NCBI GenBank assembly: GCA_964596345.1
Contig: CAZQSZ010000003.1
Location: 496,001-560,000, forward strand
Direction: 5' to 3'
Origin: CADEDV01 sp964596345
GTDB lineage: Bacteria > Bacteroidota > Bacteroidia > Chitinophagales > Chitinophagaceae
Length of the DNA: 64,000 nucleotides
The notes under the pieces were generated by a model. The model had not been told where the DNA came from and ran no database searches. It worked only from the letters and a program-made list of their open reading frames with translations. This document shows positions 7,378 through 14,698 of the stretch, piece after piece. The stretch's first letter is position 1. Each line of letters starts with the position of its first letter. Position numbers and translations under genes: made by a program.

Positions 7378-8484
7378 CTATCGCTTGGCTTTGCCCAGGT
7401 TTTTTTGCACCAGCAGCAGGTTTTTGCGCAGGGTTTGTTTCAGGTGTGTCTTCACGATCTCGCCCATGGAATGGCATTTCTCATAAGCACTTGTCTTCAG
7501 GTATTCTCCCAGTTCTTTTTTCAGCTGGTTGATCTTCTCCGGGGTGGAGATCACATCCACGGTCATATTATCGAGCAGGTCTTTGATCCGGTACCGGGCT
7601 GTGGCCAGGCGGAAAGTGATCATGGTTCTTTCTTCGGCCTGGTATTGTTCAATGGATTCACGGTTCAGGTGTTCAAGCGCCACCTGGACAAAGGGATAAT
7701 TTTCTTTGAAGAATTGCGGCAGGTACAGGTTTCTTCTTCCTTCATAGGATTGCTGGTCAAAATCAATACTGCGGAGCCGGTATTGATAATCTTCAATATC
7801 CGGGGTGATGCCCACTACGAAATTATAACTGCGCATATCACCGAGCAGGCGCACGAAACAACGTTCATTGAACTTCACAAATTCTTTGGCAAAACGGATC
7901 TTATTCGTTTCCGGGTTGTTCATCATCTGCTGCATGAAGATATCACCGGGTATGCCGGGTATATGTTCTTCCACCAGGGTGTTCTCGTCTGTAAAAAAAG
8001 TGATCCGGTTGGGGGAGAGGATATGCTCCAATTCCAGGCCATAGATCCGGGAAGCATCAGCGATCTTGATATAATAATGATCGTAGTTATCATTGAACTT
8101 ATTGACGATGCGGATCCGGAACGGATGTGAGTTGCCAAACGTGCAATAATCAATTCTTGCCACATCCAGGTGGCTGACAAAACTGAAATCACCTTCCGTT
8201 TTCAGGATCGCATAAATTTTTACAAGTCCTTCCCGGATATAATTCCAGTCGCGGCTGTCGTAGGATAATTTTTCCCATAAAGTGTCTTTCCCGTATTTAT
8301 CTTTTATGGGTACCGACCAGGTATAATTCAGCAAATTCTTATAACTCACCGGCAGTTTCACTTCCCGTCCATGCAGCCGGAGGTAATTGCGCAGCCCTTC
8401 ACTGACAGGATACATCGGTTTTTTCCGGGAAGGTTTATCGCCTTCCTTGCTTTCCCGGTCGTTATGGTTATTGATGAATAACAT
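7378..8484 (-). CDS. conserved protein of unknown function with kinase-like motifs
   Basis: I do not recognise a named family. The protein has 368 residues, no signal peptide and no membrane segment, so it is probably cytoplasmic. Three segments in the middle resemble the phosphotransferase core of the APH/protein-kinase fold: VEEHIPGIPGD near residue 172, RLLGDMRSYNFVV near 213 (compare the HGDxxxxN catalytic loop) and RSIDFDQQSYEG near 238 (compare the metal-binding IDFD). The catalytic-loop His is replaced by Leu. The C-terminal 100 residues are helical and rich in Lys. The gene is read towards fbaA but 115 bases apart. The kinase link is an inference; a degenerate or atypical kinase is possible. 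Confidence 0.65.
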   Translation of the reverse strand: MLFINNHNDRESKEGDKPSRKKPMYPVSEGLRNYLRLHGREVKLPVSYKNLLNYTWSVPIKDKYGKDTLWEKLSYDSRDWNYIREGLVKIYAILKTEGDFSFVSHLDVARIDYCTFGNSHPFRIRIVNKFNDNYDHYYIKIADASRIYGLELEHILSPNRITFFTDENTLVEEHIPGIPGDIFMQQMMNNPETNKIRFAKEFVKFNERCFVRLLGDMRSYNFVVGITPDIEDYQYRLRSIDFDQQSYEGRRNLYLPQFFKENYPFVQVALEHLNRESIEQYQAEERTMITFRLATARYRIKDLLDNMTVDVISTPEKINQLKKELGEYLKTSAYEKCHSMGEIVKTHLKQTLRKNLLLVQKNLGKAKR

Positions 8485-8531
8485 GACGGCCTAAGATACG
8501 AAGAACCGGGAAGCCGGGAACTGATCAGAAC

Positions 8532-9317
8532 TTATAACAATTGTTGCTGCAGGGCCGTAAAATAGGCAGGTGCTTTTAGTAAACGGCTGCCATACCAGCT
8601 GAACAGTTCCCCATCCACACCGATAATCCTGGTGTTGGGTAACAGAGGCTGTAGCTCGTCAATATGTTTTTGCTGAAAGGGAAAGGGTTCAGAAGAAAGT
8701 AATAAGAGTTCGCAGTTCGCCTTTTTCAATTCATCGATAGTTATTTCGGGATAACGGGTCTTCTCCTTAAAGATATTTTCAAGGCCTGCCAGTTCCAGCA
8801 TGGAATGGATAAACGTATCGCCCCCAACGGTCATGTAGGGTTTTTGCCAGATGAAGTATGCAGTCCTGGGTCTTGAGTCAGGAGCCGGGAGTTGAGAAAA
8901 GGCAGTATTGATCTGTTCAATAATATGGATTGCCTTTTCTGCTTTCCCGGTCATGGCACCGACCTGTTCAATCATTACATATGCATCATCCAGGTTGTTG
9001 ACATCACTGATCCAGACAGGATATTGCTGTTGCAATTCGTTGATCTGTTCTTTTACATTTTCTTCTTTGTTGGCAATGACCAGGTCGGGATGTAATGAAT
9101 GAATAATGCCTGTGTTGAACTGCTTGGTGCCTCCGACCCTGGTCTTGCTGCGGAACCATCCGTTGGGGTGTATGCAAAATTTCGTGATGCCCACGACCTC
9201 ATCAGTAAGACCGAGATCGGCTAATAATTCTGTTTGGGAAGGAACCAGGGAGATGATCCGTTTGGGTGTGGCGGGTAGACGTATGATTTGCCCGGTCTGG
9301 TCGGTAAATGACAACAT
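8532..9317 (-). CDS. BtuF-like helical-backbone metal receptor without signal peptide
   Basis: The 261 residues match the periplasmic-binding-protein fold of BtuF/FhuD type: PKRIISLVPSQTELLADLG near residue 19, then HPDLVIANKE, the long backbone helix around VMIEQVGAMTGKAEKA, and TIDELKKANCELLLLSSEPFPF. Such proteins bind corrinoids, haem or siderophores for ABC import. Here the protein starts MLSFTDQTGQIIRLP with no signal peptide or lipobox, so as annotated it would stay in the cytoplasm. No ABC permease or ATPase is nearby. It may be a salvage or sensing protein rather than an importer part, or export may differ. The ligand is unknown. The start at 9317 has no better upstream alternative in frame. 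Confidence 0.8.
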   Translation of the reverse strand: MLSFTDQTGQIIRLPATPKRIISLVPSQTELLADLGLTDEVVGITKFCIHPNGWFRSKTRVGGTKQFNTGIIHSLHPDLVIANKEENVKEQINELQQQYPVWISDVNNLDDAYVMIEQVGAMTGKAEKAIHIIEQINTAFSQLPAPDSRPRTAYFIWQKPYMTVGGDTFIHSMLELAGLENIFKEKTRYPEITIDELKKANCELLLLSSEPFPFQQKHIDELQPLLPNTRIIGVDGELFSWYGSRLLKAPAYFTALQQQLL

Positions 9318-9895
9318 GCAACAATTTGCTGCAAGTTACAAAACGATAAAAGTTGTTGGGAAAAGAAGTGCGGTAAACATCACCGCGCCTCCTGCTACTT
9401 TGTTGGGTAGCAGGAGGGTTCCGGACGATTAATTCTTTTCAAGGGATTTGGACACGGTGACTCTGTGATGTTTTTCAAGGAAATGGATGGATCTTTCTTC
9501 AGGATGTTGGATTCTAAACTGTTGGTTTTTTCAAAGACAAATTCAAAAAGAAGAAGTTGATTGATACTGGATTTTAAATTGGACTAACTTTCTCAGGATC
9601 GGTTTGGTTTTTCAGGACTTGGACTACTGGACGGTTTTTCGAATGTTGGATATTGGATTCTGGACTTTAGATTGATTCGCTATCAATCAACTTCTGCAAC
9701 AAAAGTAATTAGCATTTCATTATCAGAACAGAGCAAAACAACTCAATTATTTTACGACAGTTTTTACCGCTTTCATCGTAAACGGGACAAGGCGATCTTG
9801 CGGGTATAACGATTCCTGTATTCGTAGTTTTACGGGAATAAGGCTACGCAAACGTTGTCGTAGCTGTTTTTATTGAGGTAAACGCTTTATTGTGC
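9318..9895. other. 578-base intergenic region with one strong hairpin
   Basis: No gene is seen on either strand. At 9388-9417 there is a perfect 11-bp hairpin, CCTCCTGCTAC / GTAGCAGGAGG, with an 8-base loop, 71 bases upstream of the BtuF-like start. It has no T run on either side, so it is not a classical terminator. From about 9470 to 9690 the sequence is T-rich and repeats short words such as TTGGATT, TGGACT and GGATTCT, a low-complexity spacer of unknown function. The last 100 bases before 9896 are unremarkable. Confidence 0.6.
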
Positions 9896-11257
9896 TTAGT
9901 TGCCGAGGGCCTGGATCACATCGTACTTGGTGACGATATGGAAATTGCCGGCATCATCTTTTGCAAGCACCGCACCATTTTCTTTGTTAATTAAATGGCT
10001 TAGCCGTTCAACGGGGGTGTCAAACTCCACCATGGGGAACAGGGGTTCGATCACCTCAGCTATCGTAGAGTTTTTGATCTCGGGATTATCAAATATTTTT
10101 TGGAATAAACCACTTTCACTGATGGCACCGGCCAGGCCATTGCCATTCATGACGGGTATATGTTCAATATCATATTTCTTCATCAGTTCCACCGCTTCGG
10201 CCACCGTTTGAGTGGGCTCAACAGTTACGAGTTTCTTACTGGTACCTCTTGCACTGATAATATCTTTAAATGTTTTTACATCCAGGAAACCTCTTTCGAT
10301 CATCCATTGGTCATTATAAATTTTTCCAACATAGCGGCTGCCATGATCATGGAAAATACAAACCACCAGGTCGTCTTTTGTAAGTTTGCTTTTTAACTGC
10401 ATCAATCCCTGGATACAACTGCCGGCACTGTAACCACAAAATAAACCTTCTTCCTTCGCCAGTTTTCTTGCCATCACGGCACCATCTTTATCGGTTACCT
10501 GTTCAAAGTAATCGATCACACTCATATCATAATTCTTCGGTACAAAGTCTTCACCAAAACCTTCGCTGATATACGGGTGCACTTCGTTCATATCTATTTC
10601 ACCCGTGCGGAAATACTTGGTGAGCAGGGAGCCATAGACGTCAATGGCCCAGATTTGTATGTTGGGATTTTTTTCTTTTAAGAATTGTGCGGTGCCGGTA
10701 ATGGTGCCCCCTGTTCCTGCTGTGCAGACAAGATGAGTGATCTTGCCATCAGTTTGTTCCCAGATCTCGGGCCCGGTTGTTTCATAATGGGCCAGCCGGT
10801 TCGCCAGGTTATCATACTGGTTCATATGGTAGGAGTTGGGCACTTCTTTCGCCAGCCGGGCGGCCACACTGTAATAGCTTCTCGGATCTTCGGGTAATAC
10901 ATTGGTGGGGCAAACGATCACTTCCGCACCCACGGCTTTCAGTATATCCGCTTTTTCTTTGGATTGCTTATCGGTCGTCACAAATATGCACTTATATCCT
11001 TTTACCACCGCAGCGAGGGCCAGGCCCATGCCGGTATTGCCGCTGGTGCCTTCGATGATGGTGCCGCCGGGTTTCAGCTTACCTTCTTTCTCAGCCACTT
11101 CCACCATTTTCAGGGCCATCCGGTCCTTGATAGAATTGCCCGGGTTAAAATAATCCACTTTAGCCAATACGGTGCAGGGCAGCTCTTTGGTAATTTTATT
11201 CAGGCGGATAAGCGGCGTGTTGCCAATCGTTTCGAGTATGTTATTCTTGATGTTCAT
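9896..11257 (-). CDS. cystathionine beta-synthase-like PLP enzyme with tandem CBS domains
   Basis: 453 residues. The first 320 are a PLP fold-II enzyme: NSIKDR with the PLP lysine K44, GTSGNTGMGLAL binding the substrate, and AGTGGTITG as phosphate loop. The last 115 residues hold two CBS modules (SKKLVTVEPTQTVAEAVELM and EPLFPMVEFDTPVERL) that usually sense adenosyl compounds. The family condenses serine or an activated serine with homocysteine, or makes cysteine. The SYHMNQYDN and EGFGEDFVP stretches favour cystathionine beta-synthase over plain cysteine synthase. With cysM and cysE it forms a loose sulfur amino-acid group on one strand. The catalytic specificity remains an inference. Confidence 0.9.
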   Translation of the reverse strand: MNIKNNILETIGNTPLIRLNKITKELPCTVLAKVDYFNPGNSIKDRMALKMVEVAEKEGKLKPGGTIIEGTSGNTGMGLALAAVVKGYKCIFVTTDKQSKEKADILKAVGAEVIVCPTNVLPEDPRSYYSVAARLAKEVPNSYHMNQYDNLANRLAHYETTGPEIWEQTDGKITHLVCTAGTGGTITGTAQFLKEKNPNIQIWAIDVYGSLLTKYFRTGEIDMNEVHPYISEGFGEDFVPKNYDMSVIDYFEQVTDKDGAVMARKLAKEEGLFCGYSAGSCIQGLMQLKSKLTKDDLVVCIFHDHGSRYVGKIYNDQWMIERGFLDVKTFKDIISARGTSKKLVTVEPTQTVAEAVELMKKYDIEHIPVMNGNGLAGAISESGLFQKIFDNPEIKNSTIAEVIEPLFPMVEFDTPVERLSHLINKENGAVLAKDDAGNFHIVTKYDVIQALGN

Positions 11258-11276
11258 CGCAACTCTTTTGAGCGGC

Positions 11277-11284
11277 CAAATATA
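11277..11284 (-). promoter_or_regulatory. -7 box of the CBS-like gene
   Basis: TATATTTG on the minus strand, ending 20 bases upstream of the ATG at 11257, a perfect TAnnTTTG match. The -33 region has no obvious TTTG. Confidence 0.5.
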
Positions 11285-11301
11285 ACTAAATCAGATTACT
11301 G

Positions 11302-12360
11302 TTAGTTCTTTTTGATGAGGATATGAAAGGATTCAAACATCTTTTGCAATTTATTCCATACATCCAGGGAAGAAACCAGGTTAGGGCTCCATTGTATGGT
11401 TAAAAGAAAAAAATGATTATCACTTTCTATTAGCCTTTCTATACGGTAAATAAGTAAATCTGTTTCTTTTTCTTCAACTTTTACATTCGATAATTTTGAG
11501 GTCGAATGCCAGACAATGGACTGGTTATTCGCTGATAAACTATCCATCGGCTGGGGGTTGGATAGTAAAAGTACAAGGAATACATTTGAAATATTGGCCG
11601 CCATACCATATCCATTGCTGAACTTTTTAGGCATCATCGTGATACTGAAGGATTGGGTAAATGCTACTTTTTCTATTGATGATTCGCCAAAATTCAGTTG
11701 ATGCCGGAGTTTTTCTATCTGCTCTTCGGTGAGCACTTTTCCATCTTTACCGTATTGTGCAATAATTCTTTTTAAGTGTATTTCTATAGGTTCGGTAGTG
11801 GTATTTTTGGTAAAGTACACATCAGTGGGATTGCCGTATTGAAATGTCAGACTTGAAGAGTTGAGAAGAAGCTCACCAAATTGAGCCACCTCAAGATTGT
11901 CTCTCATTTTTTGTGAATCGTTGGGAGAAGAAAGAAGACCTTTCTGCCCCAGAAATTGGAAGTAATCAAGATATGCTGATCGCTTAAAATCATTGGATAC
12001 TATTAACGAGAATCCATAATTGGAATCGGTAAAAATCTCTTCGTTTGTCTTTACTGGTATGTTAATATCAGATGTGGCCGGATTCGCCTGGATAGTTTTA
12101 TTGTCAACTGTTACGGTTTGAGCCCCGCTTTTTTCTTCACCCCCTTTCGTTTTAACAATATAGAGGTAATAGGCCGGTATCAGTAATGCCAACAACCCGA
12201 TCATGATTATATAGTACCATTTATAAAAAGGGTCAGATTTTGGCGTTGTTGTCATGGCGAGTACAGTAATCGCTTCTGCAACAAGTATGATCAGAGCTGT
12301 AATGCCTAGCGGAGACTTAATCGCTGAAATAAGTCCGCCACGGTTTTCTGTCTGTGACAT
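11302..12360 (-). CDS. membrane protein of unknown function
   Basis: 352 residues. Two membrane helices lie close to the N-terminus (residues about 17-36 and 47-68), followed by a charged linker and a soluble domain of about 250 residues. The soluble part starts with TDSNYGFSLIVSNDFKRSAYLDYFQF, which recalls the opening of PsbP-like or lipoprotein LpqN-like folds, but I cannot assign a family. The helices suggest a cell-membrane anchor with the large domain either inside or in the periplasm. It stands 45 bases from the CBS-like gene on the same strand but has its own upstream region. The call as a real gene rests on its length and normal composition. Confidence 0.75.
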   Translation of the reverse strand: MSQTENRGGLISAIKSPLGITALIILVAEAITVLAMTTTPKSDPFYKWYYIIMIGLLALLIPAYYLYIVKTKGGEEKSGAQTVTVDNKTIQANPATSDINIPVKTNEEIFTDSNYGFSLIVSNDFKRSAYLDYFQFLGQKGLLSSPNDSQKMRDNLEVAQFGELLLNSSSLTFQYGNPTDVYFTKNTTTEPIEIHLKRIIAQYGKDGKVLTEEQIEKLRHQLNFGESSIEKVAFTQSFSITMMPKKFSNGYGMAANISNVFLVLLLSNPQPMDSLSANNQSIVWHSTSKLSNVKVEEKETDLLIYRIERLIESDNHFFLLTIQWSPNLVSSLDVWNKLQKMFESFHILIKKN

Positions 12361-12421
12361 TGTTTTTGATTTTAAGGTTTAATGGTCTTAGAAAGATACA
12401 GAAATTAACTAAAATGAAAAG

Positions 12422-12443
12422 CCCTCCCCGAAAACAGGGAGGG
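12422..12443 (-). terminator. terminator after the sigma/anti-sigma pair
   Basis: CCCTCCC / GGGAGGG arms with an 8-base loop. On the minus strand they are followed by CTTTTCATTTTAG. It lies 26 bases past the stop codon of the anti-sigma gene. Confidence 0.8.
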
Positions 12444-12469
12444 TTACCGGACTTAATGATACAAGATCA

Positions 12470-12994
12470 TCAAGCTTCGTTACGATATTGTTTTCGCTTA
12501 TTGGTGAGATAAGCATCCAGCAGGAATAAACCCAGGATAATATTCAGTACCATAAAAGCATTGACCAGGTTATTATTAAAGAACTGGCTGAAATCAATCT
12601 TATCAATCTTTTCTGAAATAGCCGAACTTTTACCAGTGTTCCATTTGGTTTGTCCAAACCCGTAAATAAGGAAACCGAGGATCGTGGCAATAAAAAAGAA
12701 CGTCAGTCCCCAGATGATCTTGTTATTGATATAGGATTTAGTGGCCGGGGCAATATGGTATTTGGCTATTTCTTCCATCACGTTTTTGCTGAAACGCATG
12801 GAAGGTGCTTCCATTTCAGATGCCTGCAGTAGTTGATTCACTTCAAGCAGTTCGCTGTATTTTTCTTTCCAGGCCGCATCAGAGGCCAGTAATTGTTCAA
12901 TGACCGTTTTTTCGGCGGCCGGCGCAGTGCCGTCAATATAACCCCACAGTCTCTCCTCCATGTCATGGTTCATATGATGAAGATTAGTTTCCAT
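12470..12994 (-). CDS. putative anti-sigma factor, two membrane helices
   Basis: 174 residues. The N-terminal 70 residues resemble a zinc-free anti-sigma domain: MEERLWGYIDGTAPAAEKTVIEQLLASDAAWKEKYSELL, where the DGTA..E..V pattern is typical of Bacteroidota anti-sigma proteins. Two membrane helices follow, at about 93-112 and 143-160. The gene starts 10 bases after the sigma factor stop and ends in a terminator, so the two are co-transcribed. It most likely holds the sigma factor at the membrane until a signal releases it. The signal is unknown. The assignment rests on position plus the N-terminal pattern. Confidence 0.75.
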   Translation of the reverse strand: METNLHHMNHDMEERLWGYIDGTAPAAEKTVIEQLLASDAAWKEKYSELLEVNQLLQASEMEAPSMRFSKNVMEEIAKYHIAPATKSYINNKIIWGLTFFFIATILGFLIYGFGQTKWNTGKSSAISEKIDKIDFSQFFNNNLVNAFMVLNIILGLFLLDAYLTNKRKQYRNEA

Positions 12995-13004
12995 ACACTA
13001 CAAT

Positions 13005-13589
13005 TTAATTATAAATATCCTTTACTTCTGCTGCAAAATGTGTTTCCATTTTTTCTTTCAGCCTTGTCCTGGCCCGGTGCAATCTCACTTTGGCGGTATT
13101 CATTTCAATGTGTAATACCTGCGCTATTTCTTCCAGTGTCTGTTCTGCTTTATAAAACAGGGTGATGATCTCGGCATCATCAGGACCCAACAGGCTGATC
13201 GCATTGTTCACCATGGCCTGTTTCGATTTTTGCTCCACCAGGTTGGCCCTGAAACCGGAATCCAGGCTATCGGCCGCTTCCATTACTTTATCATCATCCA
13301 GCGAATGTATATCCAGCCTCTTCTTTCGCAGGAAAGTGATGCAGGTGGTATTAACGATCGTATAGAGCCAGGTGCTGAATTTGGAAGCCCCGCGGAAATC
13401 GGCCAGTGAACGGTACGCTTTCACGAAAATATCCTGCGCTACCTCCTCGGCATCCTCCCTGCTCTTAACCATCCGTAAGGCAAGGGTGAATACATAGTTC
13501 TGGTAACGGTTCACCAGCCCGGCATAAGCCTGGTGGTCACCATTCAGCACTTTGCTAATGATCTCGTTATCATTCAGTCCGGTAGACAT
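13005..13589 (-). CDS. ECF sigma-70 family RNA polymerase sigma factor
   Basis: 194 residues with the two ECF regions. Region 2 (FTLALRMVKSREDAEEVAQDIFVKAYRSL, then FSTWLYTIVNTTCITFLRKKR) binds core enzyme and the -10 element. Region 4 near the C-terminus (LEEIAQVLHIEMNTAKVRLHRARTRLKEKM) is the helix-turn-helix for the -35 element. It directs transcription of a small regulon and is paired with the membrane anti-sigma protein encoded 10 bases downstream. A motif TGTAACC-N13-TGTAGTC sits 12-38 bases before its start codon, and two more copies face the opposite way towards 13843, so autoregulation is likely. Confidence 0.93.
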   Translation of the reverse strand: MSTGLNDNEIISKVLNGDHQAYAGLVNRYQNYVFTLALRMVKSREDAEEVAQDIFVKAYRSLADFRGASKFSTWLYTIVNTTCITFLRKKRLDIHSLDDDKVMEAADSLDSGFRANLVEQKSKQAMVNNAISLLGPDDAEIITLFYKAEQTLEEIAQVLHIEMNTAKVRLHRARTRLKEKMETHFAAEVKDIYN

Positions 13590-13600
13590 GCTGCTGATAT

Positions 13601-13627
13601 GACTACAGCATAAGCGATTTGGTTACA
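13601..13627 (-). promoter_or_regulatory. ECF-type promoter of the sigma gene
   Basis: On the minus strand TGTAACC (13627-13621), 13 bases, TGTAGTC (13607-13601). Spacing and both boxes equal those of the two plus-strand copies at 13698 and 13767. It lies just upstream of the sigma factor ATG, as expected for an autoregulated ECF promoter. Confidence 0.65.
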
Positions 13628-13697
13628 ATACAAAGTACGTTTATTTTGACTTGCCATTATAGATACCTGTATGCCGAAACCCGGGAATTCCAAAGGC

Positions 13698-13724
13698 TGT
13701 AACCTGTCCGGCCGGGCTGTAGTC
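13698..13724 (+). promoter_or_regulatory. ECF-type promoter copy 1 facing 13843
   Basis: TGTAACC-N13-TGTAGTC, inside a longer 13-base direct repeat AGGCTGTAACCTG shared with the copy at 13767. It faces the small membrane protein gene. Confidence 0.55.
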
Positions 13725-13766
13725 TTAGTTCTTGTAACCCGTTTTTGAAAAATTGTTCCTGGAGGC

Positions 13767-13793
13767 TGTAACCTGGTTGAAACGATCGTAGTC
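13767..13793 (+). promoter_or_regulatory. ECF-type promoter copy 2 facing 13843
   Basis: TGTAACC-N13-CGTAGTC. The -10-like box ends 49 bases before the ATG at 13843. The CGTA core is familiar from many ECF promoters. It is the better placed of the two plus-strand copies. Confidence 0.6.
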
Positions 13794-13842
13794 AAAGGAT
13801 TCAAACACGGAATAACTATTTTAAAACAATAAAACTGATTTT

Positions 13843-14223
13843 ATGGACGGCGGAGAAGCTTTAATACCGATAACCATGTTTGCCGGCGGATTTGCGATGA
13901 TCTTTGGCATCTATTACCTGAAAACCCGGCAGAACCTGGCCATGATTGAAAAAGGGATGAACCCGAAACAATTTGCCAACCGGCCGGCTCCTTACAAGAA
14001 CCTGAAATGGGCCCTGTTGTTGATTGGTGCAGGTGTGGGCCTGTTCCTGGCCTATGTGCTGGATAATTATGTCTTGTACAGCAGCTTTAAAAATATGCGT
14101 TACCACGATGATGGCAGGAATGCACCGATCTATTTTGCCCTGATTGCCATCGGTGGCGGGTTAGGCCTCTTTGGTTCTTACAAAATGGAGAAAAAGTGGT
14201 GGGATGAGAATAAAGACCAATGA
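13843..14223 (+). CDS. small membrane protein, DUF6249-like
   Basis: 126 residues with three membrane helices (about 8-24, 52-68, 97-112). The cytoplasmic loop after helix 1 carries KTRQNLAMIEKGMNP, a motif I associate with small Bacteroidota proteins of the DUF6249 type. The function is unknown. It is divergent from the ECF sigma gene and preceded by two copies of the sigma promoter motif, so it is the first candidate target of that sigma factor. A terminator hairpin follows at 14250. This makes a link to envelope stress plausible but unproven. Confidence 0.8.
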   Translation: MDGGEALIPITMFAGGFAMIFGIYYLKTRQNLAMIEKGMNPKQFANRPAPYKNLKWALLLIGAGVGLFLAYVLDNYVLYSSFKNMRYHDDGRNAPIYFALIAIGGGLGLFGSYKMEKKWWDENKDQ

Positions 14224-14249
14224 TCACCGGCTTAAAGAACAAATTTGTA

Positions 14250-14280
14250 CTGCAAATCCATTTTAAAAATGGGTTTGCAG
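14250..14280 (+). terminator. rho-independent terminator
   Basis: 15-base arms CTGCAAATCCATTTT / AAAATGGGTTTGCAG (one G-T pair), followed by TTTCGTTT. It closes the transcript of the 13843 gene. Confidence 0.75.
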
Positions 14281-14302
14281 TTTCGTTTATAAAATCAGAA
14301 CT

Positions 14303-14680
14303 ATGAAAAAGAGTGCAACAATAACAGGCTGGCTCTTTACCGCTTTAGTTTTTTTCTCCTGTCATAACGGCCCCCGTCATACGACTATTGAAACTAATGA
14401 TGGAACAACTACGACCAGGGTCGAATGTGCAGGTGATATTCGTTTTACAGATGATACATCTGCTATTAAAAGTATTTCACCCTATGGTTATATCGAATAT
14501 TGGGGCAATGATAAACATGTGGTGATTGAAAGTGACGAACAGGGACAGTTGAGCTATGAACTATACCGCGGTGACAGCAAGGTTCCTCTTGATTCAGCGG
14601 GGAAGGCTTTTCTCACTGGTGCATTGAAAGAAATGATTGCCCTGGGACTTCGCCCCGGCAATATGCAGGAACCTGATTAA
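14303..14680 (+). CDS. putative small lipoprotein of unknown function
   Basis: 125 residues. It starts MKKSATITGWLFTALVFFSC: a hydrophobic signal with the Cys at residue 20 preceded by FFS, acceptable as a lipobox in this phylum. The mature part is hydrophilic, with TTTTRVECAGDIRFTDDTSAIKSISP and a short alternating stretch around YGYIEYWGNDKHVVIES that suggests beta structure. I do not recognise a family. It follows the terminator of the previous gene and is convergent with the protease gene 18 bases downstream. The function cannot be inferred. Confidence 0.7.
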   Translation: MKKSATITGWLFTALVFFSCHNGPRHTTIETNDGTTTTRVECAGDIRFTDDTSAIKSISPYGYIEYWGNDKHVVIESDEQGQLSYELYRGDSKVPLDSAGKAFLTGALKEMIALGLRPGNMQEPD

Positions 14681-14698
14681 CAAAAGAGCAGCGGCGAA

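Noticed and set aside
9388..9417. Hairpin as a cobalamin riboswitch for the BtuF-like gene
   Set aside because: Only a single simple hairpin is present; no B12-box or multi-stem structure is seen.
4237..11257. cysM, cysE and the CBS-like gene as one operon
   Set aside because: A terminator after fbaA, spacers over 100 bases and genes of other pathways lie between them.
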